A program made the position numbers and the translations under genes. From Jiella soli (GTDB lineage Bacteria; Pseudomonadota; Alphaproteobacteria; Rhizobiales; Rhizobiaceae): 64,000 nt of DNA. Below the pieces are notes generated by a model that saw only the letters and a program-made list of their open reading frames with translations, did no database searches and was not told the DNA's origin. Within the stretch, counting starts at the first letter, position 1; every line of letters begins with the position of its first letter. The DNA lies in contig NZ_JAJAVB010000016.1 in the NCBI RefSeq assembly GCF_020615385.1, positions 210,641 through 274,640 of the forward strand, written 5' to 3'. Positions 18,618 through 29,756 of the stretch are shown in pieces.

Positions 18618-20089
18618 TGACCGATATGCTCTGGGAAACCTCCGTCCTTCTGCAGGCGATGAACGCCCGGCCGATCGGCGTTCCGCCATCGGGCATAACC
18701 GGCATCTCCATCGATACCCGCACGCTGGAGCCGGGCGACGCCTTCTTCGCCATCCGCGGCGAACGCTTCGACGGGCACGACTTCCTGACCGCCGCGACCA
18801 AGGCCGGCGCGGCGCTGCACGTCGTGGCGGAGCAGAAGCTTCCCGCGCTCGGCCGGGTGCAGTCGCCGATCCTCGTCGTCGACGACGTCCTGCAGGCGCT
18901 GTCGCGCCTCGCCGAGGCTTCGCGCGCCCGCTCCAAGGCGCAGATCGTCGCCGTCACCGGGAGCGTCGGCAAGACCACCACCAAGGAGGCGCTCCGCCAC
19001 GGCCTGTCGGCCGTCGGCACCGTCCATGCGAGCGCGGCCTCGTTCAACAATCATTGGGGCGTCCCGCTCAGCCTCGCGCGCCTGCCGGCTGACGCCCGCT
19101 ATGCGGTGTTCGAGATCGGGATGAACCATCCGGGCGAGATCCGCCCGCTGGTGAAGCTCGTGCGGCCGCATGTCGCCATCGTCACGCTGATCGCGCCCGC
19201 CCATCTCGGGCATTTCCGCGATCTCGACGAGATCGCCGAGGCCAAGGCCGAGATCTTCGAGGGTCTGGTTCCGGGCGGCACGGCGCTCCTCAATGCCGAC
19301 GATCCGCAATGCGGGCCGCTCGCCACCTTCGCCCGCAAGGCCGGCGTCACCGAGATCGCGACCTTCGGCGAGGCGACGGGTGCCGACTTCCGGCTCCTGA
19401 ACTTCGCCCCGCAATCGGGCGGAGCCGAGGTGGAGGCGGAGATCGCGGGCGAGCCCGTCCGCTTCACGCTTGCCTCCCCCGGCCGGCACATGGCGCAGAA
19501 CTGCCTCGCCGTGCTCGGCGCCGCGCACCGGATCGGCGCCGACGTCCATGCCGTCGCCGCGGCGCTCTCCTCCTGGCGAGCGGTCAAGGGCCGCGGCGCG
19601 CGCTACCGGCTGGCGATGCCGGGCGGCGGAACGGTCGAACTGATCGACGACAGCTACAATGCCAACCCGGCCTCGATGCGCGCGGCGATCGAGGTTCTCG
19701 CCGGCGCCGAGACCGGCGAGGGCGGGCGCCGCATCGCGGTTCTCGGCGACATGCTGGAGCTCGGCCGCCATGCGCCCGAATTGCATGCCGCGCTTGCCGA
19801 ACCGCTCGGCTCGGCCGGCATCGACATGGTCTTCCTCGCCGGCGAGGAGATGAAGGCGCTCGACGACGTCCTCGCCGGGGGCGTCGCCTGTGAATGGCAC
19901 GAGACCAATGACGAGCTCCTCGCAGCGCTCTTGAAGACGATGCGCGCTGGCGACGTCGTGATGATGAAGGCTTCCAAGAGCATCGGCTTTGCGCCGCTGA
20001 TCGAACGGGTGCTGTCGAAATATCCACCGCACGCGGCCGACGCCGCCCTGTCGACCCCTTCGAACGCCGACGCTCCGGGAGCCGCTTGA
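18617..20089 (+). CDS. murF: UDP-MurNAc-tripeptide--D-alanyl-D-alanine ligase MurF
   Basis: Completes the pentapeptide by adding D-Ala-D-Ala. The 490 residues have [20 protein letters not shown] in the N-terminal domain, the P-loop [12 protein letters not shown] (about 115), [24 protein letters not shown] and, in the C-terminal domain, [15 protein letters not shown]. The start overlaps the murE stop and the stop overlaps the mraY start by one base, so the three genes are coupled. Confidence 0.96.
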   Translation: MTDMLWETSVLLQAMNARPIGVPPSGITGISIDTRTLEPGDAFFAIRGERFDGHDFLTAATKAGAALHVVAEQKLPALGRVQSPILVVDDVLQALSRLAEASRARSKAQIVAVTGSVGKTTTKEALRHGLSAVGTVHASAASFNNHWGVPLSLARLPADARYAVFEIGMNHPGEIRPLVKLVRPHVAIVTLIAPAHLGHFRDLDEIAEAKAEIFEGLVPGGTALLNADDPQCGPLATFARKAGVTEIATFGEATGADFRLLNFAPQSGGAEVEAEIAGEPVRFTLASPGRHMAQNCLAVLGAAHRIGADVHAVAAALSSWRAVKGRGARYRLAMPGGGTVELIDDSYNANPASMRAAIEVLAGAETGEGGRRIAVLGDMLELGRHAPELHAALAEPLGSAGIDMVFLAGEEMKALDDVLAGGVACEWHETNDELLAALLKTMRAGDVVMMKASKSIGFAPLIERVLSKYPPHAADAALSTPSNADAPGAA

Positions 20090-21171
20090 TGATCGCCTAT
20101 CTCGGGAACTTCGCCGACGTCTTTCCGCTGTTCAACGTTTTCCGCTACATCACCTTCCGCACCGGCGCGTCGATGATCACCGGCTTCATCGTCGTCTTCC
20201 TGTTCGGGCCGGCGATCATCGCGGCGCTCAGGATCCGCCAGGGCAAGGGCCAGCCGATCCGTGCCGACGGGCCGCAGACGCATTTCAAGAAGGCCGGCAC
20301 GCCGACCATGGGGGGGCTGATGATCCTGTCGGGCGTTCTCGTCTCGACGCTTCTTTGGGCCGACCTTTCCAATGTCTATGTCTGGACCGTGCTGCTCGTC
20401 ACCGTCGGCTTCGGCGGCATCGGCTTCTACGACGACTATCTGAAGGTGACGAAGCAGAGCCACAAGGGCTATTCCGGCAAGGCCCGTCTGGCGCTCGAAT
20501 TCATGATCGCGGGCCTTGCCGCCGTAATCATCGTGCGCGCGGGGACGGGCAGCTTCGCCACCTCGCTCGCCTTTCCCTTCATCAAGGAACTCCTGCTCGA
20601 CCTCGGCTGGTTCTATGTCGGCTTCGCAGCCGTCGTCGTCGTCGGTGCCGGCAATGCCGTCAACCTCACCGACGGGCTGGATGGTCTAGCGATCGTGCCG
20701 ATCATGATTGCTGCGGCGGCCCTCGGCCTTATCGCCTATGTCGCCGGCAATGTGAACTTCGCCAACTACCTGCAGATCCACTACGTCCTCGGCACGGGCG
20801 AGTTGTCGCCGCTTTGCGGCGCGGTGATCGGCGCGGGCCTCGGCTTTCTCTGGTTCAACGCGCCGCCCGCCGCGATCTTCATGGGCGACACCGGCTCTCT
20901 GGCGCTCGGCGGCCTCACCGGAACGGTCGCCGTCGCCACCAAGCACGAACTGGTGCTGGCCATCATCGGCGGTCTCTTCGTGATCGAGGCGCTGTCGGTG
21001 ATCATCCAGGTCGCCTCGTTCAAGCTGACGGGCAAGCGGGTGTTCCTGATGGCGCCGATCCACCATCATTTCGAAAAGCTCGGCTGGACGGAGAGCCAGG
21101 TCGTGGTCCGCTTCTGGATCATCGCCTTCATGCTCGCCTTCGTCGGACTGTCGACACTGAAACTGAGATAG
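20089..21171 (+). CDS. mraY: Phospho-MurNAc-pentapeptide transferase MraY
   Basis: Integral membrane enzyme that transfers phospho-MurNAc-pentapeptide to undecaprenyl phosphate, giving lipid I. The 360 residues have about ten transmembrane helices and the family motifs [36 protein letters not shown] and [12 protein letters not shown], with [14 protein letters not shown] near the end. ATG 20089 overlaps the murF stop; a TTG three bases earlier also opens the frame but is less likely. Confidence 0.97.
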   Translation: MIAYLGNFADVFPLFNVFRYITFRTGASMITGFIVVFLFGPAIIAALRIRQGKGQPIRADGPQTHFKKAGTPTMGGLMILSGVLVSTLLWADLSNVYVWTVLLVTVGFGGIGFYDDYLKVTKQSHKGYSGKARLALEFMIAGLAAVIIVRAGTGSFATSLAFPFIKELLLDLGWFYVGFAAVVVVGAGNAVNLTDGLDGLAIVPIMIAAAALGLIAYVAGNVNFANYLQIHYVLGTGELSPLCGAVIGAGLGFLWFNAPPAAIFMGDTGSLALGGLTGTVAVATKHELVLAIIGGLFVIEALSVIIQVASFKLTGKRVFLMAPIHHHFEKLGWTESQVVVRFWIIAFMLAFVGLSTLKLR

Positions 21172-21185
21172 GGTGCCGCCTTAAG

Positions 21186-22580
21186 ATGATTCCGGCCCGC
21201 TCCTTCTTCGGCAAATCCGTGGCGCTCTTCGGGCTCGGCGGCTCGGGGCTCGCCACGGCGCGCGCGCTCGTCGCCGGCGGCGCCGACGTGCTTGCCTTCG
21301 ACGACAATCCCAACAGCGTCGCGGCGGCCGAGGCGGAGGGCATTCCGACCGGCGACCTTCGCAAGGCAGACTGGTCCCGCTTCCTCGCCCTCGTCCTGTC
21401 GCCCGGCGTGCCGCTCACCCATCCCAAGCCGCACTGGACGGTGGAACTCGCGCGGCTCGCCGAGATCCCGGTGATCGGCGACATCGAGTTGTTCTGCCGT
21501 GAGCGCAGGCTGGTCGCGCCCGAGGCGCCGTTCTGCGCGATCACAGGAACCAACGGCAAGTCGACGACGACGGCGCTGATCGCGCACTGCGTGAAGTCGG
21601 CGGGCCGCGACTCCCAGCTCGGCGGCAATATCGGCGTCGCCGTCATGACGCTCGATCCGATCGCGCCCGAACGGCATTACGTCGTCGAATGCTCATCCTA
21701 TCAGATCGATCTTGCGCCGACGATCGATCCCTCGGTCGGGATCCTGCTCAACCTGACGCCCGACCATCTCGACCGCCACGGCTCGATGGGCAATTACGCG
21801 GCGATCAAGGCGCGCCTCGTTGCCGGCTCCCGGCGTGCGGTGATTGGTATCGACGACGACCCGTGCCGGCAGATCGCCGCCGAACTGGAATCGGACGGCG
21901 CGGAGGTCACGCGGATCTCGACGGCTGGTCCCGTGGCCGGCGGTGTCGGGCTCGCTGGCGGGGCGCTTGTCCGCTCGATGCCGGGCGCGCCGGAGGCGAG
22001 GTTCGACGTCGCCGGCATCGGATCCTTGCGCGGGCGCCACAATGCGCAGAACGCCGCCGCGGCCATCGCCGCCCTGACGCTCTTCGGCCTGTCGGACGAG
22101 GAGATCAGGGAAGGGCTCAGAAGCTTTCCGGGCCTCGTCCACAGGATGGAGGAGGTCGCGATGCGCGGCCGGGTGCTCTTCGTCAACGACTCCAAGGCCA
22201 CCAATGCGGACGCCGCGGCGCCGGCGCTCGCCGCCTTCGGCCGGATCTATTGGATCGCCGGCGGACTGCCCAAAGAAGGCGGGATCGCGCCGCTCGCGCC
22301 CTTCTTCCCGCGGATCGCCAAGGCCTATCTGATCGGCGAGGCGGCTCCGGCCTTCGCCGCCACGCTTGGTAAACGGATTCCTTACGAAATCTCTGGCACA
22401 CTCGCGGTTGCCGTCGCCAATGCGGCTGCGGACGCCGCGGCGGCCGACGAGGACGCGGTCGTCCTTCTGTCTCCGGCCTGTGCCAGTTTCGACCAGTTCC
22501 GCAACTTCGAGGTGCGCGGCGAGGCGTTCCGCGAAACGGTCTGCGCGCTGCCGGGCGTTGAACCGATCCGCAAGGGGTGA
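21186..22580 (+). CDS. murD: UDP-N-acetylmuramoyl-L-alanine--D-glutamate ligase MurD
   Basis: Adds D-glutamate to UDP-MurNAc-L-Ala. The 464 residues begin with a UDP-binding fold ([18 protein letters not shown]), followed by the P-loop [11 protein letters not shown] (about 121), [31 protein letters not shown], and [10 protein letters not shown] in the C-terminal domain. The open frame extends back inside mraY, but ATG 21186 matches the family start. Confidence 0.96.
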   Translation: MIPARSFFGKSVALFGLGGSGLATARALVAGGADVLAFDDNPNSVAAAEAEGIPTGDLRKADWSRFLALVLSPGVPLTHPKPHWTVELARLAEIPVIGDIELFCRERRLVAPEAPFCAITGTNGKSTTTALIAHCVKSAGRDSQLGGNIGVAVMTLDPIAPERHYVVECSSYQIDLAPTIDPSVGILLNLTPDHLDRHGSMGNYAAIKARLVAGSRRAVIGIDDDPCRQIAAELESDGAEVTRISTAGPVAGGVGLAGGALVRSMPGAPEARFDVAGIGSLRGRHNAQNAAAAIAALTLFGLSDEEIREGLRSFPGLVHRMEEVAMRGRVLFVNDSKATNADAAAPALAAFGRIYWIAGGLPKEGGIAPLAPFFPRIAKAYLIGEAAPAFAATLGKRIPYEISGTLAVAVANAAADAAAADEDAVVLLSPACASFDQFRNFEVRGEAFRETVCALPGVEPIRKG

Positions 22581-22582
22581 AG

Positions 22583-23737
22583 ATGACGAGCCGGGCCAAA
22601 CGCAACGTGATCAGCGACTGGTGGTGGGGGATCGACCGCTGGCTCCTGGCGGCCTTCCTGACGCTGCTCGTCGGCGGCGTCGTCCTGTCCTTTGCCGCCA
22701 GCCCGCCGGTTGCCGAGCGCATCGGGCTCGAACCGTTTCACTTCGTCAAGCGCCATGCCGCCTTCCTGGTGCCTTCGGCGCTCGTCATGTTCGGCTGTTC
22801 GCTGCTCACGCCGAAGCAGGTGCGGCGGGCCTCGCTTCTCGGCCTCGGCATCTCGCTGGTGCTGATGGCGCTGGCGCTTTTCGTGGGAACCGAGATCAAG
22901 GGCGCTAGGCGCTGGATCGATTTTGGGCCTTTGAACATCCAGCCGTCGGAGTTCATGAAGCCCTGCTTCGTCGTCGTCTGCGCCTGGCTCTTCGCGGAGA
23001 AGGCGCAGCGGCCGGAGATTCCGGGCAATCTGTTCGCGCTGATCCTGCTTCTCGTCGTCGCCGCGCTGCTCGTCGCCCAGCCCGATCTCGGCCAGACCAT
23101 CCTGACCGCGGGCGTCTGGGGCGGCCTCTTCTTCATGGCCGGCATGCCCTGGCTCTGGATCGTCGTTCTCGGCGGCTTCGGCCTCGCCGGCGTCTCGGGC
23201 GCCTATTTCGTGTTCCCGCACGTGGCGAGCCGCATCAACCGGTTTTGGACCGGCGAGGGCGACACCTACCAGACCGATACGGCGCGCGAGGCGATCATGC
23301 ATGGCGGCTGGCTCGGCCAGGGACCCGGCGAGGGCACCGTCAAGCGCCTCCTGCCCGACAGCCACACCGATTTCGCCTTCTCGGTCCTCGCCGAGGAGTT
23401 CGGCATCATCGCCTGCATGATCCTCGCCGCGATCTTCGCCTTTATCGTCCTGCGCGGCCTGTCGGTGGCGATGAAGCAGCGCGACGTCTCCACGCGGCTG
23501 TCGATCTGCGGCCTCGTCTTCCTGTTCGGCCTGCAGTCGATCATCAACATGGCGGTGAACCTGCAGCTGATGCCGGCCAAGGGCATGACGCTGCCCTTCA
23601 TTTCCTATGGCGGCTCCTCGATGATCGCCGTGGCGATGGCCGCCGGCTTCGTCCTGGCCCTCACGCGGCGAAGGCCGGAAAACCGCTCCTATACCGATCA
23701 CCTCGTCCAGCGCACGGCGGTGCTGCACGGGGTGTAG
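22583..23737 (+). CDS. ftsW: Septal peptidoglycan glycosyltransferase FtsW
   Basis: SEDS-family membrane glycosyltransferase that polymerises lipid II at the septum with FtsI. The 384 residues show about ten hydrophobic helices and SEDS motifs: GARRWIDFGPLNIQPSEFMK, GDTYQTDTAREAIMHGG and PFISYGGSSMIAVAMAAG. ATG 22583 is preceded by AAGGGG at a suitable distance; a GTG at 22577 overlapping the murD stop is the alternative. Confidence 0.96.
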   Translation: MTSRAKRNVISDWWWGIDRWLLAAFLTLLVGGVVLSFAASPPVAERIGLEPFHFVKRHAAFLVPSALVMFGCSLLTPKQVRRASLLGLGISLVLMALALFVGTEIKGARRWIDFGPLNIQPSEFMKPCFVVVCAWLFAEKAQRPEIPGNLFALILLLVVAALLVAQPDLGQTILTAGVWGGLFFMAGMPWLWIVVLGGFGLAGVSGAYFVFPHVASRINRFWTGEGDTYQTDTAREAIMHGGWLGQGPGEGTVKRLLPDSHTDFAFSVLAEEFGIIACMILAAIFAFIVLRGLSVAMKQRDVSTRLSICGLVFLFGLQSIINMAVNLQLMPAKGMTLPFISYGGSSMIAVAMAAGFVLALTRRRPENRSYTDHLVQRTAVLHGV

Positions 23738-23738
23738 A

Positions 23739-24154
23739 ATGGGCGGCGGAGACGATGAACGACCAGACGGCCCGCAAGGTGCTCCCCGCGCCCCCAAGAC
23801 AGAAGTCGAACGAGAACAGATCAAGCTGGGTGCGGCCTATTTGAATGGTATAGCCGTCGGACTGTTTCTGGTCGGGGCCTCTCGCTTCCTACCTCCATTC
23901 TCCTGGCCGGCTCGACCGGCTGGAACGTCTTGATTGCCGTTCTCGTCGGTTTGTTTTGCCTTGGCGGAAGTCCGGTCCTACATATGAGGGCGAGACGAAT
24001 GCACGAGGGGTCTGGAACGATGATGATCGTCGCCTATGCGCTGGCAGTTCTACTGATCCCGGCTTCCGCCTACGCCATTTCCCTCTGGGTCGAGCGGGAA
24101 AATCGGAAGATCGATGACCGTGCGCGTGCCCGGGTGCGCGTACAGCATCGCTAG
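23739..24154 (+). pseudogene. Small membrane protein gene, apparently frameshifted
   Basis: Two fragments in different frames fill the ftsW-murG gap. The first (23739-23933) starts at ATG 23739, has a hydrophilic N-terminus, then EREQIKLGAAYLNGIAVGLF, and soon runs into a stop. The second frame, open from before 23882 to the TAG at 24154, continues as hydrophobic SILLAGSTGWNVLIAVLVG, HMRARRM and a further membrane segment (MMIVAYALAVLLIPASAYAI). Joining them near 23879-23882 gives a plausible protein with two or three helices, similar in style to small membrane proteins in rhizobia. The break may be a real mutation, recoding or a sequencing error. The last part could also be a separate 44-residue protein from ATG 24020. 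Confidence 0.55.
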
Positions 24155-24206
24155 GATCCGCCGAACGGCGCTTGTCCCTGCGCCTCCAACGCTCTAACCC
24201 CACCGC

Positions 24207-25307
24207 ATGACCACGATCCTTCTCGCCGCCGGCGGTACCGGCGGCCACCTCTTTCCCGCCGAAGCGCTGGCGCACGAACTCCTCGCGCGCGGCTTCTCCG
24301 TCGAGCTCGTCACCGACGAGCGGGCCGGGCGCTTTGCCGAGCGCTTTCCGGTGCCGTCGGTCCATCGCGTCCGATCGGCGACCTTCGGCTCGAAGAATCC
24401 CATCGCCGTCGCGTCGTCGCTGTGGACCCTGTGGCGCGGATTCCGTGAGGCCGGCGCGCTGGTGCGTACGCTGCGGCCTGCGGTCGTCGTCGGCTTCGGC
24501 GGCTATCCGACCGTGCCGCCGCTGATGGCGGCGATCCGGGCCGGGCGTGCGACGCTGATCCACGAGCAGAACGCGGTGATGGGACGCGCCAACAAGTTTC
24601 TGGCGGGCCGGGTCGACCGCATCGCCGCCGGCATCCCGCAGGACGGCGCCGATCCGGCCTATGCCGCAAAGATCACCGTCACCGGCAATCCCGTGCGCCC
24701 GCCCGTGCTGGAGGCGGCGAAGTCGCCTTACGAGGTGCCGCTGCCGGACGGCCCGTTCCGGCTCGTCGTCTTCGGCGGCAGCCAGGGCGCGCAGTTCTTC
24801 TCCGAAGCCGTTCCGAAGGCGATCGACCACTTGCCCGAGGATCTGCGCCGGCGGCTGGTCGTCACGCAGCAGGCCCGTCCCGATGACGAGGCGCGGGTGC
24901 GCGCGTTCTATGCCGAGCGCGGGATCGAAGCCCATGTCGCCCCCTTCTTCAACGACATGGCCGAGCGCATCGGCGCGGCGCATCTGGTCGTCAGTCGCTC
25001 GGGCGCCTCGACGGTCTCGGAGATCGCGGTGATCGGGCGTCCGGCGATCCTTGTGCCCTATCCCTACGCGCTCGACCACGACCAGGCGGCGAATGCGGCA
25101 CGGCTGGAGGCTGCGGGCGGCTGCATCGTGGCGCGGCAGGCGGAGCTCTCGCCAGAGCGTCTGGCGGCGCTCGTCGCGGACATCGCCGCCGATCCGGCCA
25201 AAGCCGAGGCGATGGCCGCAGCGGCGCGCTCGACCGGCATCGCCAATGCCGCCGCCTTGCTTGCCGATCTGGTTGCGTCTATGCCCCGGGCCGAGAAAAC
25301 CGCCTGA
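24207..25307 (+). CDS. murG: UDP-GlcNAc:lipid I N-acetylglucosaminyltransferase MurG
   Basis: Peripheral inner-membrane glycosyltransferase that converts lipid I to lipid II. The 366 residues have the GT28 pattern: glycine-rich [16 protein letters not shown] at the N-terminus, [43 protein letters not shown] in the C-terminal domain, and [20 protein letters not shown] for UDP-GlcNAc binding. It stands 52 bases after the broken small gene and 28 bases before murC. Confidence 0.97.
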   Translation: MTTILLAAGGTGGHLFPAEALAHELLARGFSVELVTDERAGRFAERFPVPSVHRVRSATFGSKNPIAVASSLWTLWRGFREAGALVRTLRPAVVVGFGGYPTVPPLMAAIRAGRATLIHEQNAVMGRANKFLAGRVDRIAAGIPQDGADPAYAAKITVTGNPVRPPVLEAAKSPYEVPLPDGPFRLVVFGGSQGAQFFSEAVPKAIDHLPEDLRRRLVVTQQARPDDEARVRAFYAERGIEAHVAPFFNDMAERIGAAHLVVSRSGASTVSEIAVIGRPAILVPYPYALDHDQAANAARLEAAGGCIVARQAELSPERLAALVADIAADPAKAEAMAAAARSTGIANAAALLADLVASMPRAEKTA

Positions 25308-25335
25308 TCTTGCAAAGTTACGGGGAGGTGCGGCC

Positions 25336-26751
25336 ATGAAGATGCCGCCGAATATCGGACCGGTCCATTTCATCGGGATCGGCGGCATCGGGATGAGCGG
25401 CATCGCCGAGGTGCTGGTCAATCTCGGCTACACCGTCCAGGGCTCCGACCAGTCGGAAAACGCCAATGTGCAGCGGCTGCGCGAAAAGGGCGTGACGATC
25501 GCGATCGGCCATGCGGCTGAGAATCTCGGGGCTGCCGAAGTCGTCGTGGTCTCGACCGCGATCCGGCGCTCCAATCCCGAGCTCGCAGCGGCCCGCGAAC
25601 GCCTCCTGCCGATCGTGCGCCGCGCCGAGATGCTGGCCGAACTCATGCGCTTCCGCCAGGCGATCGCCGTCGGTGGCACCCACGGCAAGACGACGACGAC
25701 CTCGATGGTCGCCGCCCTGCTCGATGCCGGCGGCTTCGACCCGACGGTCGTCAATGGCGGCATCATCAATGCCTACGGCACCAACGCGCGCATGGGCAAG
25801 GGCGACTGGATGGTCGTCGAGGCCGATGAGAGCGACGGTACCTTCCTGAAGCTGCCGGCGGACGTCGCGATCGTCACCAATATCGATCCCGAGCATCTCG
25901 ACCATTACGGCACGTTCGAAAAGGTCCAGGAGGCCTTCCTCACCTTCGTCGAGAACGTACCCTTCTACGGCTTCGCGGTGATGTGCCTCGACCATCCGGT
26001 GGTCCAGACCGTCGTCTCCAAGATCGAGGACAGGCGCGTCATCACCTATGGCGAGACCATCCAGGCCGATGTGCGCTTTGCCGACGTCGTCTTCGAGCCC
26101 GGCAGGACGAAGTTCAACGTGACGATCCGCGACCGCGTGAGCGGGGCGACGGAGGCGATCGATAACCTCGAACTGCCGATGCCCGGGCGCCACAACGTCT
26201 CCAACGCGACCGCCGCGATCGCCGTCGCGCATCGCCTCGGCATTCCGGCCGACGAGATCCGCAAGGGCCTCGCCGCCTTCGGTGGCGTCAAGCGGCGCTT
26301 CACCCTGACCGGCATCGTCGACGGCGTCGCGATCTACGACGATTATGGCCACCATCCCGTCGAGATCCGCGCGGTGCTCGCGGCTGCGCGCGCCTCGGCG
26401 CCGGGCCGGGTCGTCGCCGTCGTCCAGCCGCACCGCTACAGCCGGCTGCAGGCGCTGTTTCCGGATTTCGCCGCCTGCTTCAACGATGCCGACACCGTCG
26501 TCATCGCGCCGGTCTATGCGGCGGGCGAGGACCCGATCGAGTTCGTCAATTCCGAGATGCTCGTCGAGCGGCTGAAGCTCGGCGGTCATCGCGACGCCAG
26601 GATGATCGACGGACCGGAGGAACTCGCCCCGCTCGTCCACCAGATCGCGCAGGAGGGCGACATGGTCGTCTGTCTCGGCGCCGGGTCGATCACGCAATGG
26701 GCCTACGCGCTGCCCAAGCAACTCGAGGCTCTTGCGGCCGGGAAGGGGTGA
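25336..26751 (+). CDS. murC: UDP-N-acetylmuramate--L-alanine ligase MurC
   Basis: Adds L-alanine to UDP-MurNAc, the first peptide-stem step. The 471 residues contain [18 protein letters not shown], the P-loop [15 protein letters not shown] (about 113), [24 protein letters not shown], and [16 protein letters not shown] in the C-terminal domain. ATG 25336 follows a strong GGGGAGG. The open frame upstream only shadows murG. Confidence 0.97.
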   Translation: MKMPPNIGPVHFIGIGGIGMSGIAEVLVNLGYTVQGSDQSENANVQRLREKGVTIAIGHAAENLGAAEVVVVSTAIRRSNPELAAARERLLPIVRRAEMLAELMRFRQAIAVGGTHGKTTTTSMVAALLDAGGFDPTVVNGGIINAYGTNARMGKGDWMVVEADESDGTFLKLPADVAIVTNIDPEHLDHYGTFEKVQEAFLTFVENVPFYGFAVMCLDHPVVQTVVSKIEDRRVITYGETIQADVRFADVVFEPGRTKFNVTIRDRVSGATEAIDNLELPMPGRHNVSNATAAIAVAHRLGIPADEIRKGLAAFGGVKRRFTLTGIVDGVAIYDDYGHHPVEIRAVLAAARASAPGRVVAVVQPHRYSRLQALFPDFAACFNDADTVVIAPVYAAGEDPIEFVNSEMLVERLKLGGHRDARMIDGPEELAPLVHQIAQEGDMVVCLGAGSITQWAYALPKQLEALAAGKG

Positions 26752-26756
26752 GCGCG

Positions 26757-27707
26757 ATGGACGGCGAGGCGCTCCTGAAACGGCTGGGCGACCGCTTCGG
26801 CGATATCCGCGGGCGGCTGACCCCGAACGCCGGCATGGACAAGGTCACCTGGTTCCGGGTCGGAGGCCCGGCCGAACTCCTGTTCCAGCCGGCCGACGAA
26901 GACGATCTCGCCGCCTTCCTGCGCGCGCTGCCCGAGGAGATCCCGGTCCTGCCCGTCGGGATCGGCTCCAACCTCCTGGTGCGCGACGGCGGCATTCCCG
27001 GTGTCGTCGTCCGGCTCTCGGCCAAGGGCTTCGGCTTCGTCGAGCCGATCGGCGAGACGACACTGAAGGCCGGGGCTGCGATCCCGGACAAGCGTCTCGC
27101 CTCCGCGGCGCTCGACGCGGGCATCGGCGGTTTTCACTTCTACCACGGCATTCCCGGCGGCCTCGGTGGGGCGCTGCGGATGAATGCCGGCGCGAACGGC
27201 GTCGAGACGCGCGAGCGCGTCGTGGAAGTGCGCGCCGTCGACCGCGAGGGCAACCTTCATGTCCTGACCAATGCGGACATGGGCTACAGCTATCGCCATT
27301 CCGGCGCTGGGCGGGATATGATCTTCACCTCCGCCGTGTTCGAGGGCTTTGCAGCCGACAAGGGTGAGATCCAGGCGGCGATGGATGCGGTCCAGCATCA
27401 TCGCGAGACAGTGCAGCCCATCCGCGAGAAGACCGGCGGCTCCACCTTCAAGAACCCCGAGGGAAGTTCGGCCTGGAAAGAAATCGACAAGGCCGGCTGC
27501 CGCGGCCTTCGGGTCGGCGGTGCGCAGATGTCCGAACTGCACTGCAACTTCATGATCAACACCGGCACCGCCACCGGCTTCGATCTCGAAAGCCTCGGCG
27601 AGACCGTCCGTGCCCGCGTCTTCGAGACCTCCGGCATTACCCTCGACTGGGAGATCAAGCGCCTCGGCGTCTTCGCCGAGGGCCGCACCGTCGAGCCCTT
27701 CGCCTGA
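26757..27707 (+). CDS. murB: UDP-N-acetylenolpyruvoylglucosamine reductase MurB
   Basis: FAD enzyme that uses NADPH to reduce UDP-GlcNAc-enolpyruvate to UDP-MurNAc. The 316 residues show the FAD-binding segment [43 protein letters not shown] and, near the end, [10 protein letters not shown], whose Ser acts as the proton donor in type I enzymes. ATG 26757 lies five bases after the murC stop, with GGAAGGGG just upstream. A strong hairpin follows at 27762-27795. Confidence 0.97.
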   Translation: MDGEALLKRLGDRFGDIRGRLTPNAGMDKVTWFRVGGPAELLFQPADEDDLAAFLRALPEEIPVLPVGIGSNLLVRDGGIPGVVVRLSAKGFGFVEPIGETTLKAGAAIPDKRLASAALDAGIGGFHFYHGIPGGLGGALRMNAGANGVETRERVVEVRAVDREGNLHVLTNADMGYSYRHSGAGRDMIFTSAVFEGFAADKGEIQAAMDAVQHHRETVQPIREKTGGSTFKNPEGSSAWKEIDKAGCRGLRVGGAQMSELHCNFMINTGTATGFDLESLGETVRARVFETSGITLDWEIKRLGVFAEGRTVEPFA

Positions 27708-27761
27708 CGCTTTAGGCCGGACACGCTCCGGCTCCCTCTGCCAATCCCATTTCGAGCTGCC

Positions 27762-27795
27762 GAAGCCGCCGTGGCGAAAACGACACGGCGGCTTC
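27762..27795 (+). terminator. Strong hairpin after murB (possible terminator or attenuator)
   Basis: GAAGCCGCCGTG (27762-27773) and CACGGCGGCTTC (27784-27795) form a perfect 12-bp stem with a 10-base loop containing AAAA. No T-tract follows, so it is not a classic intrinsic terminator. It lies between murB and the CtrA-type box of ddl-ftsQ-ftsA and may separate two transcription units. Confidence 0.45.
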
Positions 27796-27862
27796 CGGCG
27801 TTTACGCTCTCACGGTTTCGTTGCAGCGACCCTTTCGAATTTCTTGCTTTGGCCACAGTCGG

Positions 27863-27877
27863 TTAACTTCCGCTTAA
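27863..27877 (+). promoter_or_regulatory. CtrA-type binding box upstream of ddl-ftsQ-ftsA
   Basis: TTAA (27863-27866), seven bases, TTAA (27874-27877) is an exact CtrA consensus, and the second half extends to TTAACCAT, the fuller alphaproteobacterial motif. It lies 57 bases before the chosen ddl start. In Caulobacter the ftsQA promoter is CtrA-controlled, which supports the call; binding here is inferred. Confidence 0.7.
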
Positions 27878-27933
27878 CCATCGGCCTGCGATGAATGGTC
27901 GAAACCCTCTCTTGCGGACGGGATCGGGCAGAG

Positions 27934-28857
27934 ATGGCCAAGCATGTAGCGGTATTGATGGGCGGATTTTCCTCGGAGCGGCCGGTGAGCCTCGCTTCCG
28001 GGGCATCTTGCGCCGATGCTCTCGAAGCGGGCGGCTACCGGGTGACCCGCGTCGACGTCGCACGCGATGTCGCGACCGTTCTCAAGGATCTCGCGCCGGA
28101 CGTCGTCTTCAACGCCCTGCACGGGCCCTATGGCGAGGACGGCACGATCCAGGGCATCCTCGAATATCTGCAGATCCCCTACAGCCATTCCGGCGTCCTG
28201 GCTTCGGCTCTGTCGATGCATAAGGAGCGTGCGAAGATCGTCGCCAAGGCCGCCGGAATTCCTGTCGCCGAGGCCAAGGTGATGCACCGCCTCGATGCGG
28301 CGGTCAGCCATGTGATGCCGCCGCCCTATGTCGTGAAGCCGGTCGCGGAAGGCTCGAGCTTCGGCGTCCTGATCGTGCGCGAGGACCAGTCGAAGCCGCC
28401 GCAGCAGCTCTATGCGAACGACTGGCCCTATGGCGACATCGTCATGATCGAGCGCTTCGTGCACGGCCGCGAACTCACCTGCGCGGTGATGGGCGATGTC
28501 GCGCTCGAAGTCTGCGAGATCATTCCGGAAGGCCACGCCTTCTACGACTACGATTCCAAATACGCGCCCGGTGGCTCGCGCCATGTCGTGCCGGCCGCGA
28601 TCCCGAAGCAGGCATCGCGCAAGATGCAGGAATGGTCGCTTGCCGCCCACCGGGCAATGGGATGCCGCGGCATCTCGCGCTCCGACTTCCGCTATGACGA
28701 CCGCTTCGGCGAGGGCGGCGAGATCGTCTGGCTGGAGATCAACACCCAGCCGGGCATGACGCCGACCTCGCTCGTGCCGGACATCGCGGCGCAGGCCGGC
28801 CATTCCTTCGTCGAACTGGTGAGCTGGATGGTGGAGGACGCGTCATGCAATCGTTGA
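27934..28857 (+). CDS. ddl: D-alanine--D-alanine ligase
   Basis: ATP-grasp ligase making D-Ala-D-Ala for MurF. The 307 residues contain [19 protein letters not shown] at the N-terminus, [31 protein letters not shown], and the ATP/Mg segment [21 protein letters not shown] 27934 ([11 protein letters not shown]) fits the family start; an in-frame ATG at 27895 would add 13 residues. The 3' end overlaps ftsQ by 13 bases. It follows a CtrA-type box, so it may head its own transcription unit with ftsQ and ftsA. Confidence 0.95.
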   Translation: MAKHVAVLMGGFSSERPVSLASGASCADALEAGGYRVTRVDVARDVATVLKDLAPDVVFNALHGPYGEDGTIQGILEYLQIPYSHSGVLASALSMHKERAKIVAKAAGIPVAEAKVMHRLDAAVSHVMPPPYVVKPVAEGSSFGVLIVREDQSKPPQQLYANDWPYGDIVMIERFVHGRELTCAVMGDVALEVCEIIPEGHAFYDYDSKYAPGGSRHVVPAAIPKQASRKMQEWSLAAHRAMGCRGISRSDFRYDDRFGEGGEIVWLEINTQPGMTPTSLVPDIAAQAGHSFVELVSWMVEDASCNR

Positions 28858-29756
28858 CGCAGTCCGGACCCCAGTCGTCGCCGAACCGGGCGCCGAGCCG
28901 CCTCGCTCTGACGACGGTCCGCCTGGCGCGGCGAGCGTCGGGCCTGTTCGTGCATTTTTCCGACCGACCGCTTCCGCGCTTCGGAACCTTCGCCTTCACC
29001 GTGGTCGGTGCGGCGGTGGTCTATGGCGTCGTCGTCGGCGGCCACATCGACGAGGTTCTCGACGGGATCGGCCAGCCGCTCGGCTTCTCGATCGAGCAGA
29101 TCGACGTGCAGGGCAACAGCGAGACCTCCGAGATCGACGTCCTGCAGGCCCTCTGGCAGACCGGGGCTCACACGCTCCTGTCGCTCGATCCCGCCCAGGC
29201 CCGCCAGACCATCGAGTCGATGCCCTGGGTGGACCGCGCCTCCGTCGCCAAGATCCTGCCGGACCGCGTCAAGATCACGCTGTCGGAACATCATCCCTAT
29301 GCCGTCTGGCAGATCGGCGACGCGTTCCAAGTCGTCAACCGCGAGGGCAAGACCATCGTGCCGTTCACGCCTGGCCGCTTCGGCAATCTGCCGGTCGTCG
29401 TCGGAACGGGGGCGGCAGGCAACGCGGCCGAGCTGATCGACGACATGGAAGTGCTGCCCGAGCTTCGCGCAAGGGTGAAGGCATATATCAGGGTGGGTGA
29501 TCGTCGCTGGGACCTGCAATTGGAAAACGGCGTCCTGATCCGGCTGCCCGAGGAGAAACCGATAGAGGCATTGGCGGAGGTGGATCGGATGGATCGGGAG
29601 AACGGCCTGCTCTCGCGCGACATCGCCGCCGTCGACATGCGTCTCGATGATCGCATGGTGATCAAGCTGACGCCCGACGCGCTGGTGCGCCGCAACGCTC
29701 GCCTCGAAGAGCGCGAGAAGATCATCAAGCGTAACCGGAAGGACAAGCCGGTATGA
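28845..29756 (+). CDS. ftsQ: Cell division protein FtsQ
   Basis: Bitopic divisome protein that links FtsL/FtsB to other division factors. The 303 residues have a basic cytoplasmic N-terminus (about 45 residues), a transmembrane helix ([18 protein letters not shown]), a POTRA domain ([20 protein letters not shown]), then the FtsQ domain with [19 protein letters not shown] and [16 protein letters not shown]. It overlaps ddl by 13 bases and ftsA by 4. Confidence 0.95.
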   Translation: MQSLTQSGPQSSPNRAPSRLALTTVRLARRASGLFVHFSDRPLPRFGTFAFTVVGAAVVYGVVVGGHIDEVLDGIGQPLGFSIEQIDVQGNSETSEIDVLQALWQTGAHTLLSLDPAQARQTIESMPWVDRASVAKILPDRVKITLSEHHPYAVWQIGDAFQVVNREGKTIVPFTPGRFGNLPVVVGTGAAGNAAELIDDMEVLPELRARVKAYIRVGDRRWDLQLENGVLIRLPEEKPIEALAEVDRMDRENGLLSRDIAAVDMRLDDRMVIKLTPDALVRRNARLEEREKIIKRNRKDKPV

